Below, piece after piece: positions 16,612 through 25,298 of a DNA stretch of 33,061 nt (positions within the stretch are counted from its first letter, which is position 1; every line of letters starts with the position of its first letter). The stretch comes from Bacteroidota bacterium (lineage in GTDB: Bacteria > Bacteroidota > Bacteroidia > Chitinophagales > Chitinophagaceae). The notes below the pieces were generated by a model, which did not search any database, was not told where the DNA came from, and saw only the letters and a list, made by a program, of their open reading frames with translations. A program made the position numbers and the translations under genes. The DNA is taken from contig JAEZDR010000053.1 in NCBI GenBank assembly GCA_023433265.1, forward strand, positions 1 through 33,061, written 5' to 3'.

Positions 16612-16943
16612 CTGCTATTTTTATGGTTTATGAAGAAAAAAAAGACAATACAGATTCGTCCCAAGAGGCATTGAGGAATTTATTGAGAGATAAATGAGAG
16701 ACGGGATGGATATGTTGATGATTATCAATGCCTAGAAGTGACTACGTCGGCGAAATGATGAGAGCTAAAAAAATGCCGCCCTACAACAGCCGCGCGGATA
16801 TTAGAATCCTGACCAATATTTTTTAGCGTCTCCTGAGCCTATGGTGCTAAAAGTAAACGAAACGACGCTCCAGGCATTCGCTCCCTCACCTCCACTCTTT
16901 TAACAAACCTTAACGGCTGCTTACCATTCTAAAGCCAGATTTA

Positions 16944-16976
16944 TTTGTTCTTTTAACTTGAAAACTCCTACTTTTG
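16944..16976 (+). promoter_or_regulatory. Promoter of rplU-rpmA
   Basis: -33 TTTG at 16944-16947, 21 bp spacing and -7 TACTTTTG at 16969-16976, an exact match to TAnnTTTG, 22 bp before the rplU ATG. Confidence 0.65.
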
Positions 16977-16998
16977 CCGTCCTAATTTTGGACACGCT

Positions 16999-17304
16999 AT
17001 GTTTGCAGTAGTTAAAATCGCAGGTCAACAATTCAGAGTACAGGAAGGTCAGAGCCTGTATGTACCTCACCTGCAAGGTAAAACCGGAGATAAAGTTGAA
17101 TTCAGCGATGTATTGCTGACAGACAACAATGGCAACCTTAGTGTAGGTAGTGCCGTGAGTGCTAAAGTAAAAGCAGAGATTGTAAGCGACCTGGTAAAGG
17201 GCGATACCGTTATTGCTTTTAAAATGAAAAGGAGAAAAGGGTTCCGTAAGAAGCACGGTCACAGGACTCATTACACACAAATCAAAATAGATAGTATCGC
17301 TTAA
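16999..17304 (+). CDS. rplU: 50S ribosomal protein L21
   Basis: 101-residue large-subunit protein that binds 23S rRNA. Seen: the N-terminal MFAVVKIAGQQFRVQEGQ and the C-terminal KMKRRKGFRKKHGHRTHYTQIKI run, both diagnostic. Full length. A strong promoter precedes it and rpmA follows 59 bp downstream, the usual pairing. Confidence 0.98.
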   Translation: MFAVVKIAGQQFRVQEGQSLYVPHLQGKTGDKVEFSDVLLTDNNGNLSVGSAVSAKVKAEIVSDLVKGDTVIAFKMKRRKGFRKKHGHRTHYTQIKIDSIA

Positions 17305-17363
17305 TTATTCCTTGCGCAACCCATTGCTTTTGTTTTGGGGCGGGATTATAAATTGTATTAATT

Positions 17364-17630
17364 ATGGCACATAAAAAAGGTGAAGGTAGCGTAAAGAACG
17401 GCCGCGACTCGCAGAGCAAACGCCTTGGTGTAAAAATCTTTGGTGGTCAACCTGCTATTGCTGGAAACATCATCGTTCGTCAGCGTGGTACCGAGTACCA
17501 TCCTGGTAAGAATGTAGGGGTGGGAAGAGACTGGACATTGTTTGCTCTTACTAACGGCGTAGTAGAGTTTAGAAAAACCAAAGCGGACAAGACCACGGTT
17601 TCTGTTGTGGCAGTTGAAGCTACAGCTTAA
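17364..17630 (+). CDS. rpmA: 50S ribosomal protein L27
   Basis: 88-residue protein whose N-terminus reaches towards the peptidyl-transferase centre. Seen: MAHKKGEGSVKNGRDSQSKR, GVKIFGGQ, and IIVRQRGTEYHPGKNVGVG. It begins directly with MAHKKG, without the cleaved N-terminal extension found in Firmicutes. Cotranscribed with rplU. Confidence 0.98.
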   Translation: MAHKKGEGSVKNGRDSQSKRLGVKIFGGQPAIAGNIIVRQRGTEYHPGKNVGVGRDWTLFALTNGVVEFRKTKADKTTVSVVAVEATA

Positions 17631-17635
17631 AAAAA

Positions 17636-17666
17636 TTTGTTAGTTGTTATAAGTTCTTTACTTTTA
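17636..17666 (+). promoter_or_regulatory. Promoter of the histone-H1-like gene
   Basis: -33 TTTG at 17636-17639, 19 bp spacing and -7 TACTTTTA at 17659-17666 (one mismatch to TAnnTTTG), 36 bp before the ATG. It gives the basic protein its own transcription start after rpmA. Confidence 0.5.
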
Positions 17667-17702
17667 TGGTATTATTTACTAACCATTTAAATTCAAAAGA
17701 AC

Positions 17703-17900
17703 ATGGCAACTGCAAAAAAAGCCGCAAAGAAAGCCGCTCCTAAGAAAGCTGCTGCAAAGAAAGCTGCTCCTAAAAAGGCCGCTCCTAAAAAAGCTGCTGC
17801 AAAGAAAGCTGCTCCTAAAAAAGCCGCTGTGAAAAAAGCCGCTCCTAAAAAGGCTGCTGCTAAAAAAGCTGCTCCTAAGAAAGCTGCTAAAAAATCCTAA
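17703..17900 (+). CDS. Histone-H1-like Lys/Ala/Pro repeat protein
   Basis: 65 residues built almost only of Lys, Ala and Pro in KKAAPKKAA and KKAA units, starting MATAKKAAKK and ending KKAAKKS. The composition is that of bacterial histone-H1-like tails (Hc1/AlgP type), which bind and compact DNA through charge; a nucleoid role is inferred from composition only. The DNA is itself repetitive (GCTCCTAAAAAAGC-like words), so its length may vary between strains by slippage. It has its own promoter and is closed by a terminator. An opposite-strand Ser/Phe-rich frame over the same bases is an artefact of the repeat. Confidence 0.85.
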   Translation: MATAKKAAKKAAPKKAAAKKAAPKKAAPKKAAAKKAAPKKAAVKKAAPKKAAAKKAAPKKAAKKS

Positions 17901-17932
17901 GTATTTACTTAGAGAAGCACAAATAAGTTTCG

Positions 17933-17957
17933 AAAGCCCCGCATAGCGGGGCTTTTT
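17933..17957 (+). terminator. Rho-independent terminator
   Basis: AAAGCCCCGC (17933-17942), loop ATA, GCGGGGC (17946-17952) and five T residues. It ends the histone-like gene and, through the A run on the opposite side, may also serve the convergent membrane-protein gene. Confidence 0.92.
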
Positions 17958-17987
17958 CATTCGGAGAAGCCAGTAAGGGAATAATTT

Positions 17988-18494
17988 TTAGGGTTTGAGA
18001 TGACTTGTTAATATATCCATGAGTTGTTGCATACCATCTTTGGAAAAAGAGCCAGCATTTAGAACAACCGGGCCTTTTGCCTGATTATAATTGTAGCGCA
18101 TGATAACTCTTGATACCCAGCTCTTTTGCCTGGCTATTACCTTTTGAACGTCCCTGACCTTTATTACTATATTTTCTTGTTTATTGTGGGCGGGCGGCTC
18201 TATTGCTTCAATCTCATTCCGGTAAATAGTAATGGTACCTGTAACTGTATGGTTGAAATACACAAGGTTGTTATCATAGCTGATACCCTTATTTTGACGG
18301 ATGATGAAAAGAATAAACACCAGCGATAAAATAATTGCGAGTACGGATACAGCGAAACCTAATATTCGATCAACAATAAACCTTACATCATCATTGCCTT
18401 CTGAACTTAAAAGAAATGAACCGAGTATCAAGAGGCCCGACGGGACAACCAAATACCCTAATGGGTTTTTGGCATTAAGGCTTAAGGTTTGCAT
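17988..18494 (-). CDS. Membrane protein with C-terminal PH-like domain
   Basis: About 168 residues from the preferred start at 18494 (MQTLSLNAKNPLGYLV); an in-frame ATG at 18557 would add 21 residues. Two hydrophobic helices (VVPSGLLILGSFLLS and ILGFAVSVLAIILSLVFILFI) precede a basic, strand-rich part with GISYDNNLVYFNHTVTGTIT and the tail GMQQLMDILTSHLK, a layout like small bacterial membrane proteins with a PH-type domain. I cannot name a function. It is divergent from clpX and convergent with the histone-like gene. Confidence 0.72.
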   Translation of the reverse strand: MQTLSLNAKNPLGYLVVPSGLLILGSFLLSSEGNDDVRFIVDRILGFAVSVLAIILSLVFILFIIRQNKGISYDNNLVYFNHTVTGTITIYRNEIEAIEPPAHNKQENIVIKVRDVQKVIARQKSWVSRVIMRYNYNQAKGPVVLNAGSFSKDGMQQLMDILTSHLKP

Positions 18495-18619
18495 ATGGCA
18501 GCCAGGATTTTGATTAAATAAATATAATAAACGTTCTACCACGAGGTTACTTCTCATATTTTAACTAACTTTAATAGCCAAAGGGTTAGATTCAGCTCCT
18601 ATGCTAAGCAGCTTATCAT

Positions 18620-18627
18620 TACATTTG
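18620..18627 (+). promoter_or_regulatory. Putative -7 element of clpX
   Basis: TACATTTG, an exact TAnnTTTG match, 36 bp before the clpX ATG. No good -33 element is seen. Confidence 0.45.
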
Positions 18628-18663
18628 TAATCCCCTTGGCAAACCCCACGGTATTGAAAGAAG

Positions 18664-19899
18664 ATGGCAAAACAAACACATTTACATTGTTCATTTTGTA
18701 AGCGCAGCAGGGATGAAGTAAAGATCCTTATAGCGGGACAGGAAGGGCACATTTGCGAAAACTGCGTAGAGCATGCGCAGGACATTATTCAGCAGGAGCT
18801 CAACTCGCGCCAGGAAGCTTATCAAAACCAGATGCGCTTTACGATAAAAAAGCCGTCGGAGATTAGGGATTTCCTGGATCAATACGTGGTAGGACAGGAG
18901 GATGCTAAAAAGGTATTATCGGTAGCGGTTTACAACCATTATAAACGGATTTCGCATAAACAACAAGCTGATGATGTTGAGATAGAAAAGAGCAACATCA
19001 TCATGGTAGGCGAAACAGGTACCGGTAAAACACTTCTTGCAAAAACCATAGCCCGTCTATTAAACGTTCCTTTCGCCATAGTGGATGCTACCGTATTTAC
19101 GGAAGCCGGTTATGTGGGAGAAGATGTTGAAAGCATGCTGACCCGGTTGCTACAAAATTGTAACTATGATGTAAATGCGGCTGAGAAAGGTATTGTGTAC
19201 GTGGATGAAATAGATAAAATAGCGCGCAAAGGTGATAACCCATCCATAACACGCGATGTAAGTGGTGAGGGAGTTCAGCAAGGGCTTCTGAAGATGTTTG
19301 AAGGTACAGAAGTACTAGTTCCGCCACAAGGTGGACGAAAGCACCCGGAGCAGAAACTCATTAAACTAAACACCAGCAATATTTTATTTATCGCTGGCGG
19401 GGCATTTGATGGGGTTGACAAGATTATTGCCCGCCGGATTAATACAAATGCGATCGGCTTTAACGTAAACAAAGACGAGCAGGAACTGCAACGGAAAAAT
19501 CTGTTGAGGTTTGTGAATGCGCAGGACTTAAAGTCGTTTGGTTTAATACCCGAACTTCTTGGACGTTTGCCGGTAGTAACGCATCTTGATCCATTGGATG
19601 CGGAAACACTCCGCTCGATACTTACCCAGCCTAAGAACAGCCTGATAAAACAGTACATCAAGTTGTTTGAGATGGAAGGGGTAGAACTTACCATAGACGA
19701 TAAAGTGATGGATTTTATGGTCCAGAAAGCTCTTGAATATAAACTAGGTGCGCGTGGATTGCGGAGCATTTGTGAGAGCATTCTTACGGATGCAATGTTT
19801 TCGCTTCCAGGTACGGGGGTGAAGAGCTTCCATGTAGACCTGGAGTATGCTAAAAACCAATTTAGCAGCAGTAGAATGAACCTCTTGAAGGTAGCTTAA
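18664..19899 (+). CDS. clpX: ClpX, ATP-dependent protease unfoldase subunit
   Basis: 411-residue AAA+ unfoldase that feeds substrates to ClpP. Seen: the N-terminal zinc-binding domain with Cys9, Cys12, Cys31 and Cys34, PSEIRDFLDQYVVGQEDAKK, Walker A GETGTGKT at 116-123, the GYVG pore loop at 149-152, Walker B VYVDEIDKIARK at about 178-189, GEGVQQGLLKMFEG, and sensor-2 GARGLRSICE near the C-terminus. clpP is not adjacent in this window. A terminator follows directly. Confidence 0.98.
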   Translation: MAKQTHLHCSFCKRSRDEVKILIAGQEGHICENCVEHAQDIIQQELNSRQEAYQNQMRFTIKKPSEIRDFLDQYVVGQEDAKKVLSVAVYNHYKRISHKQQADDVEIEKSNIIMVGETGTGKTLLAKTIARLLNVPFAIVDATVFTEAGYVGEDVESMLTRLLQNCNYDVNAAEKGIVYVDEIDKIARKGDNPSITRDVSGEGVQQGLLKMFEGTEVLVPPQGGRKHPEQKLIKLNTSNILFIAGGAFDGVDKIIARRINTNAIGFNVNKDEQELQRKNLLRFVNAQDLKSFGLIPELLGRLPVVTHLDPLDAETLRSILTQPKNSLIKQYIKLFEMEGVELTIDDKVMDFMVQKALEYKLGARGLRSICESILTDAMFSLPGTGVKSFHVDLEYAKNQFSSSRMNLLKVA

Positions 19900-19915
19900 T
19901 TTAAAAGAAAGAAAG

Positions 19916-19939
19916 AGGCGTCTAGCGACGCCTTTTTTT
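19916..19939 (+). terminator. Rho-independent terminator after clpX
   Basis: AGGCGTC (19916-19922), loop TAGC, GACGCCT (19927-19933) then a run of T residues, 17 bp after the clpX stop. Confidence 0.92.
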
Positions 19940-20178
19940 ATTGGCATATATCCGGTCAGCGGAAGGGATTACGCATTGCATGAGGAGGGTACTGGAAAGT
20001 TGAATATTATACTGTGGAGGTATGAACCTTAGAAACAACCGATAAGGCGTAAGAAGGGACAAATGATTTAATTACAACGTGTTGAGTAAGTCGCCTTCCT
20101 AATTTTTCCCTAAAACCGAGCGGTTTGAAGCAACTAAGGTGTAAACCCTTACCTTCACCCGAAAATTTTTTAGTTGAA

Positions 20179-20430
20179 ATGACAAGCGAGCAAATAGAGA
20201 ATTTCCTTGTTCCGGAACACCTGTCTAAGAATCCCGTAAGGATAAGCTTTAAGAACCGTAATAACGTTATAGGCGTATTTATCGACTCTCCTGAGTTTAA
20301 AGACCTAAAGCAGAAAAACTTTTGGCGCATCGTCCAGGAAAAAGACCTGAAGAGATGGCAAGAAAAGAGAGAAATGAAACTGGTGCGTATTTATAACGGC
20401 GCGGAGTTTACCAAGCTTGTGGTAAACTAA
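20179..20430 (+). CDS. Small conserved protein of unknown function
   Basis: 83 residues from ATG 20179 (MTSEQIENFLVPEHLSKNPV); an earlier in-frame ATG at 20125 adds a Pro-rich, unconserved-looking stretch and is less likely. The protein has a strand-rich middle (VRISFKNRNNVIGVFIDSPE) and a basic helical end with NFWRIVQEKDLKRWQEK and RIYNGAEFTKL. It reminds me of short hypothetical proteins common in Bacteroidota, perhaps Sm-like in fold, but I cannot assign a function. It is followed 14 bp later by another small gene. Confidence 0.7.
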   Translation: MTSEQIENFLVPEHLSKNPVRISFKNRNNVIGVFIDSPEFKDLKQKNFWRIVQEKDLKRWQEKREMKLVRIYNGAEFTKLVVN

Positions 20431-20444
20431 AAACAAACTTTTTA

Positions 20445-20684
20445 TTGAAACCATTGTACTCTTTGCATGACGTAAAGCAGATGCTGCCTTCGCTGGGCAT
20501 TAAGGAACTGGAATTGTTACAAACCACTTTGCTTGAAGACAAGGCAGGTTATACGGTTCCGGAACTTAAGGCGCTGTTACGGATGCTGGAGTGCCGCCTT
20601 AAATTTATAGCCTCTTTTGAGGCTAAGGTAATGAGTTGGTATTTGACCTATCTTGTGGTACAACGCCGGGACAGTGCTACCTAG
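20445..20684 (+). CDS. Small protein of unknown function
   Basis: 79 residues starting with TTG (MKPLYSLHDVKQMLPSLGIK); no ATG is available upstream in frame. The sequence is mainly helical (KELELLQTTLLEDKAGYTVP and ELKALLRMLECRLKFIASF), with a hydrophobic C-terminal stretch. It lies 14 bp after the preceding small gene and overlaps the end of the convergent peptidase gene by 8 bp. Family not recognised. Confidence 0.62.
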   Translation: MKPLYSLHDVKQMLPSLGIKELELLQTTLLEDKAGYTVPELKALLRMLECRLKFIASFEAKVMSWYLTYLVVQRRDSAT

Positions 20685-22839
20685 CGCCCGGCTCGCAATG
20701 AGACTTCAGAAATTTTGTATACAAACGCGATAAGTGCTGAAAGGTTCCGCGCCCTTCGGCCATACTATGACTGCGGTTTGGATAGCTCATCAGTTGGAAC
20801 TGTTTTCCGTATTTAACTAATTCGTCAATGAGCATTTCGGTGTTTTGGTAATGAACATTATCATCGCCGGTACCGTGAATGAGCAACAAGTTCCCTTTTA
20901 GATTTTTCGCGTGGGTGATGGGAGATCCATGTTTGTAATCTTCTTTGTTTTCGGCCGGAAGCCCCATATATCGCTCTTCATAAATATTGTCGTAGGAAAG
21001 TAAATTCGTTACCGGCGCTATCGAGATGCCTGTCTGAAACAGCCCCGGATACTGGAACAACAGATTTAATGTTAGCGATCCTCCCCCGCTCCAGCCCCAA
21101 ACAGCCATTCTTTCTTTATCTATCCAAGGCCATTCTGCAATCTTTTTTACAGCTTCTGCCTGGTCCCTTACATTCAATTGTCCAATTTTCCGGTATATGC
21201 TTTTACGCCACGCGGCCCCTTTTGGAGCAGGTGTTCCCCTATTGTCGAGGGAGATCTGGATGTACCCATCGGCAGACATATCTCCATCGTATAAAAAGTT
21301 ACCCGCTGCCATATAAGTGTCAGTTACAGTTGTGGCAGCCGGTTCGCCATAGACATAAAACACTACCGGGTATCTTTTTGCAGGATTGAATGCCCGAGGT
21401 TTGACCATGTATCCATCTAGTGTAACATTTTCGGAAGTGGTAACCTGGAAAAAAGAAACGTTTTGATAATTAGTATTCACTGAAGGCTTTTTATCAAGGT
21501 ACTGATGACCGGGCAAGCTGACCCAAGTGAGTTGCGGGCTTGTTGCAACATTGCTAAACGTATGTTGCGCTACCTGCGCCCCTGGAGCGATAGCATAAGC
21601 ATTCGTGCCTATCATGTCGGCAGGCGTTACGCGCACAGCCTCCGTTTTGCCATCTAATGGCGCGCGGAAAAGGTATTGCTGGGTTGCATTATCCGGAGAT
21701 GCTGTGAAGTACAGATAGCCTTTTTCTTTGTCGATTGCCTTGAGGCTTATGACATCGTATTCTCCCCTTGTAACCAGATGTTCTTTACCGGAAAGCGTTA
21801 AGTACCATGCATGCCTCCAGCCATCTTTTTCGCTAATCCAGATAAAGTCGTTCTTGTCGCTTGCCCACTCCCAACCGGTTGGGTCGTCGTTGTTCCAGCG
21901 ACTTTTAATGTCAATCCATGCATTGTCGGTCTCTGTGTAAATGGTTTCTGATTTGCCGGTGGATGTATGGCAAATCATTAATTTACTTTCGTTCTGCCTA
22001 CGGTTAAGCTGTTGGATTATTAGCTGTTTTGTACCGGGTATCCACTCCATTCTTGGGATGTAGTGCTGATTAGCCGCTCCTGGTATATTCATCCATTCTG
22101 TTTTGTTTGAGCTAATATCCACCACACCGATTCGGCAGTAGGAGGGATCTTCGCCGACCTTTGGATATTCGACTGGTATTGTGTAGGAATAAATGGAGTC
22201 GGTATTATTTATCATTAGGAAGTTTCTCGTGTTGCGCGCATCAATTTGCCAAAAAGCAATGCTTTCACTCCCAGGACTCCACCTGAAGCCGTCCCTACAC
22301 CCGAACTCTTCTTCATATACCCAATCGAACGTTCCATTTATTAGCCTGCCCGCACCATCCTTGGTCAACTTCTTTTGCTGCATTGTATTGAGGTCTTCCA
22401 TATAAACGTTGTTTTCGCTTACGAAAGCTACCTTATTGTTATCCGGAGAAAATTTTGCAAACATCATAGAAGATTCCGGGCGCCCTAAGCCGAGCTTTAC
22501 GAGTTTTTTTGTTTCAGTATCTAATAGCCAGTAATCGCCCCGGGTTTCGTAGCGCCATACCTTTTTTGCATTGGTATATAGGAGAAATCGTTTGCCATTA
22601 CCAGCAATCTGTATGCTTGTTATCGCAAGCGGCTTGTTTGTTCCTGCAGGCGTGAGCAACGCAGCGTCTGCTATTTTATTTTTTTCCAGATTTGGCAGAT
22701 TGGTAAAGTAAATTCCGCTACGATCGACACTGTAATATCCACTGCCGTCGGCAGCCCAAACGGGGTCTTTCTTTTGCGCGGTGGAGACTATAGCAAACAG
22801 TAGTATACAAGCAACGGCCGAATAAAATCTCTTTCTCAT
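20677..22839 (-). CDS. Dipeptidyl peptidase IV (S9B family)
   Basis: Exported serine peptidase that removes X-Pro or X-Ala dipeptides from peptide N-termini, here probably periplasmic. From the preferred ATG at 22839 (MRKRFYSAVACILLFAIVSTAQ) it has a Sec signal peptide and about 720 residues; the ATG at 22869 would put ten extra residues before the signal. The N-terminal propeller carries the substrate-anchoring double Glu in FDWVYEEEFGCRDGF. The C-terminal hydrolase domain has the nucleophile motif GWSGGG (Ser584), the acid in HGTGDDNVH and the His in YPNRSHSM. Length fits bacterial DPP IV. No operon partner is obvious; the small membrane gene upstream is 72 bp away. Confidence 0.94.
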   Translation of the reverse strand: MRKRFYSAVACILLFAIVSTAQKKDPVWAADGSGYYSVDRSGIYFTNLPNLEKNKIADAALLTPAGTNKPLAITSIQIAGNGKRFLLYTNAKKVWRYETRGDYWLLDTETKKLVKLGLGRPESSMMFAKFSPDNNKVAFVSENNVYMEDLNTMQQKKLTKDGAGRLINGTFDWVYEEEFGCRDGFRWSPGSESIAFWQIDARNTRNFLMINNTDSIYSYTIPVEYPKVGEDPSYCRIGVVDISSNKTEWMNIPGAANQHYIPRMEWIPGTKQLIIQQLNRRQNESKLMICHTSTGKSETIYTETDNAWIDIKSRWNNDDPTGWEWASDKNDFIWISEKDGWRHAWYLTLSGKEHLVTRGEYDVISLKAIDKEKGYLYFTASPDNATQQYLFRAPLDGKTEAVRVTPADMIGTNAYAIAPGAQVAQHTFSNVATSPQLTWVSLPGHQYLDKKPSVNTNYQNVSFFQVTTSENVTLDGYMVKPRAFNPAKRYPVVFYVYGEPAATTVTDTYMAAGNFLYDGDMSADGYIQISLDNRGTPAPKGAAWRKSIYRKIGQLNVRDQAEAVKKIAEWPWIDKERMAVWGWSGGGSLTLNLLFQYPGLFQTGISIAPVTNLLSYDNIYEERYMGLPAENKEDYKHGSPITHAKNLKGNLLLIHGTGDDNVHYQNTEMLIDELVKYGKQFQLMSYPNRSHSMAEGRGTFQHLSRLYTKFLKSHCEPGAR

Positions 22840-22911
22840 TGAAAGCGTATTGAATGTTGAAATTAGCAACTATGAGGCTGCATAGCGCGAATAATTGACG
22901 AACGGAAAACA

Positions 22912-23139
22912 TCAGAGCCCATCTATGGGCTTGTTCCATAGCCGCACAAAATAGCGGATGATAAAATAGGCGCTTATGAGGAACCAAGCATAGAATAGAA
23001 CGTTTCCAATAGAAAGCGCCCCGGATACGTAGGCCAATTTAAAGTAAAGACCAGCTGTAGAGTTGATGGTCATCCATGTAAATGCTACAAACACGCTTGT
23101 AAGAATGCGTTGCAGAAAAACTTTTACTCCCTGTTCCAT
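22912..23139 (-). CDS. Small membrane protein
   Basis: About 75 residues from the ATG at 23139 (MEQGVKVFLQRILTSVFVAF). Two hydrophobic helices, LQRILTSVFVAFTWMTI and VLFYAWFLISAYFIIRYFV, and a basic end RLWNKPIDGL. I see no family signature. It is divergent from eno, on the same strand as the peptidase gene. Confidence 0.62.
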   Translation of the reverse strand: MEQGVKVFLQRILTSVFVAFTWMTINSTAGLYFKLAYVSGALSIGNVLFYAWFLISAYFIIRYFVRLWNKPIDGL

Positions 23140-23283
23140 TGTACTTGTTTGTAACGCAGCAGCCAAAGTTACGCTATTCCGATTGGAACCGATTGCGGAA
23201 ATGGATAGAAAAACAGCTACTAATTCTGTTTCTTTGCACCTGCTTAGGAAGCCCTCTTTTTACTAAACAACAAATTTATAAAT

Positions 23284-24573
23284 ATGAGTTACATAGCAGA
23301 TGTACATGCACGGCAGATACTGGACAGCCGTGGCAATCCTACAGTTGAAGTTGACGTGATAACCGAAAATGGGGAAATAGGCAGAGCAGCTGTGCCCAGC
23401 GGAGCTTCAACAGGAAAGCACGAAGCGGTAGAAATGCGTGATGGAGATAAAGATGTTTACATGGGCAAAGGCGTATTAAAAGCAGTTGAGAATGTAAACA
23501 AAATTATTTCCGAGGAATTACTGGGTTGGGTTGTAAGCGATCAGACAGGCATCGACAAAAAATTGCTGGAACTGGATGGTACTGAAAACAAGAGTAAGTT
23601 GGGAGCGAATGCTACGCTTGCTGTAAGTATGGCGGTGGCTAAAGCTGCTGCTCTTGAAAGTAATCTTCCCCTCTTCCGTTACCTCGGCGGCGTAAACGGT
23701 ACAGTGCTACCCATGCCTTTGATGAACATATTGAATGGAGGTGTTCATGCCGATAATAAGATAGACTACCAGGAGTTCATGATTGTGCCTATTGGGGCTT
23801 CCACCTTTAGTGAAGGTTTGCGTTGGGGTGTTGAAGTTTTTCATCACCTGAAAACTGTGTTGAAAAAGAAAGGCTATTCAACAAACGTGGGTGACGAAGG
23901 CGGATTTGCCCCGGACATCCAAAGCAATGAGGAGGCGATAGAAACAGTACTGATGGCAATAGAAGCGGCTGGCTATAAAGCGGGTGAGCAGATATCAATC
24001 GCTTTGGATGCTGCCAGCACTGAAATGTATGATGAAAAGGCAAAACAATACAAGTTTTATAAGAGCAATGGTAAGGTGTTAAGCAGCGATGATATGGTTG
24101 CTTACTGGACAGAATGGGTTAATAAATATCCCATCGTTTCAATTGAAGATGGTATGGCCGAAGATGATTGGGACGGCTGGATGAATTTGACAAAAGCTAT
24201 TGGAAACAAATGTCAGCTCGTGGGAGATGATTTATTTGTGACCAATGTAAAGCGTTTGCAGGATGGTATTAATCGCAATATTGCCAACAGCATTTTGATT
24301 AAGGTAAACCAGATTGGAACTGTTACCGAAACCATCAACGCAGTACAATTAGCGCAGCAAAGTGGTTACACTTCTATTATGAGCCATAGAAGCGGTGAAA
24401 CAGAAGATACCACAATTGCCGACCTTGCCGTAGCGCTTAATTGCGGGCAAATAAAAACGGGTTCGGCTTCAAGGACAGACAGGATGGCAAAGTATAACCA
24501 GTTAATAAGGATTGAAGAACTACTAGGGGATACAGCTATCTATCCGAAAGGAAAGATCAGGTTTGGAAGATAA
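23284..24573 (+). CDS. eno: Enolase
   Basis: 429-residue glycolytic enzyme converting 2-phosphoglycerate to phosphoenolpyruvate. Seen: SGASTGKHEAVEMRDGD with the mobile active-site loop, the metal ligands in ISIALDAAS, SIEDGMAEDDWDGW and LVGDDLFVTN, the catalytic Lys in ILIKVNQIGT, and SHRSGETEDTTIADLAV. Full length and intact. Closed by a strong bidirectional terminator 20 bp downstream. Confidence 0.98.
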   Translation: MSYIADVHARQILDSRGNPTVEVDVITENGEIGRAAVPSGASTGKHEAVEMRDGDKDVYMGKGVLKAVENVNKIISEELLGWVVSDQTGIDKKLLELDGTENKSKLGANATLAVSMAVAKAAALESNLPLFRYLGGVNGTVLPMPLMNILNGGVHADNKIDYQEFMIVPIGASTFSEGLRWGVEVFHHLKTVLKKKGYSTNVGDEGGFAPDIQSNEEAIETVLMAIEAAGYKAGEQISIALDAASTEMYDEKAKQYKFYKSNGKVLSSDDMVAYWTEWVNKYPIVSIEDGMAEDDWDGWMNLTKAIGNKCQLVGDDLFVTNVKRLQDGINRNIANSILIKVNQIGTVTETINAVQLAQQSGYTSIMSHRSGETEDTTIADLAVALNCGQIKTGSASRTDRMAKYNQLIRIEELLGDTAIYPKGKIRFGR

Positions 24574-24592
24574 CCTGGTGCTAAGAAATAAA

Positions 24593-24622
24593 AAAAGGGC
24601 TTCTCTAACAGGAGGCCCTTTT
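24593..24622. terminator. Terminator between eno and the crp/fnr-type gene
   Basis: AAAAGGGCTTCT (24593-24604), 6-nt loop, GGAGGCCCTTTT (24611-24622): a 12-bp stem with two G-U pairs. A- and T-tracts on opposite sides allow use from both directions, for eno and for the convergent regulator gene. Confidence 0.9.
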
Positions 24623-24678
24623 GTTTTCGCTGAACCTGGTAAAGCATGAAGCTTTGAGGCCAATGATTTGATCTCTTC

Positions 24679-25281
24679 TCAGATTATTATTTTGTGTTTC
24701 TTTATCTGTAGCCTGCCTTTACGTTCGAGTTCTTTCACAGAACGTATAACTGTTTCGACCCTTAGCCCGGTAAGATCGGCTAACTCCTGGCGGGTGAGCT
24801 CTACTTCATAAAAGGGGCTGTTATCGGCGTATGTGCCCTTAAAATACCTCAGGATTGTCATAACCCTGTGTTCGGGAGGGTGGCTTGAAATCTCTTTTGC
24901 CACCATGGTTTTAAAACGAAGCCTTTCGGCTAAAATCGCTGTTATGCGAAGATGAACCTCATAATGTTGCGGCAACATTTCAAAGAAAGTAGAGCGCTCC
25001 AATCTTACGATGATGCTATCGGCATCAGCTATAGCAGTAGACGGATACCTTTTATCTTCTGTAAACAAAGGAGGTTCGCCAAAAGATTGTTCACCATAAA
25101 AAATACCCTGGATAAAATCTTTTCCCTCTTCGCTTGTATTAAGCATTTTAACCTTCCCCTCGCTAACCATATAGAAATAGTTAGCTTCATCCCCTTCGAA
25201 GAAGATTATTTTCCCTTTTGGGTAGCTACGCATTTGGCCTCCCCAGGCGAGTAATAGCTCAGTTTTCAACATAATAAACAT
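24679..25281 (-). CDS. Crp/Fnr-family regulator, cysteine-free
   Basis: About 200 residues from ATG 25281 (a second ATG at 25272 is equally possible; an upstream TTG at 25317 would run through the operator and is rejected). The N-terminal cyclic-nucleotide-type domain has YPKGKIIFFEGDEANYFYMV and IFYGEQSFGEPPLF; the C-terminal winged helix has ELTRQELADLTGLRVETVIR, where VETVIR matches the FNR recognition-helix pattern (Glu and Arg kept). There is no cysteine at all, so it cannot hold an FNR-type iron-sulfur cluster; a DNR/NNR-like haem or other signal is possible. Divergent from the nitrous-oxide respiration genes, which it probably controls. Confidence 0.9.
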   Translation of the reverse strand: MFIMLKTELLLAWGGQMRSYPKGKIIFFEGDEANYFYMVSEGKVKMLNTSEEGKDFIQGIFYGEQSFGEPPLFTEDKRYPSTAIADADSIIVRLERSTFFEMLPQHYEVHLRITAILAERLRFKTMVAKEISSHPPEHRVMTILRYFKGTYADNSPFYEVELTRQELADLTGLRVETVIRSVKELERKGRLQIKKHKIII

Positions 25282-25298
25282 TAAGGGAGTGGGCAAAC

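Larger units (their letters stand above)
16230..16998. other. Long intergenic region with 11-bp periodic repeats
   Basis: About 770 bp without a supported gene. At 16390-16411 it has GGTTACAAATG followed by GGGTGTAAGCT, and at 16425-16443 TTTCCAATGGGTTGCAATA; both resemble the repeat units at 2291-2345. A cleaner array is at 16557-16611. Around 16630-16760 short interrupted frames (KKKTIQIRPKRH, then EEFIER) look like a decayed small gene. The right end holds the rplU promoter. Confidence 0.6.

Noticed and set aside
17679..17960. Opposite-strand frame over the Lys/Ala/Pro gene
   Set aside because: Its Ser/Phe/Cys repeats are the mirror of the AAK repeat; the plus-strand gene has promoter, start and terminator.
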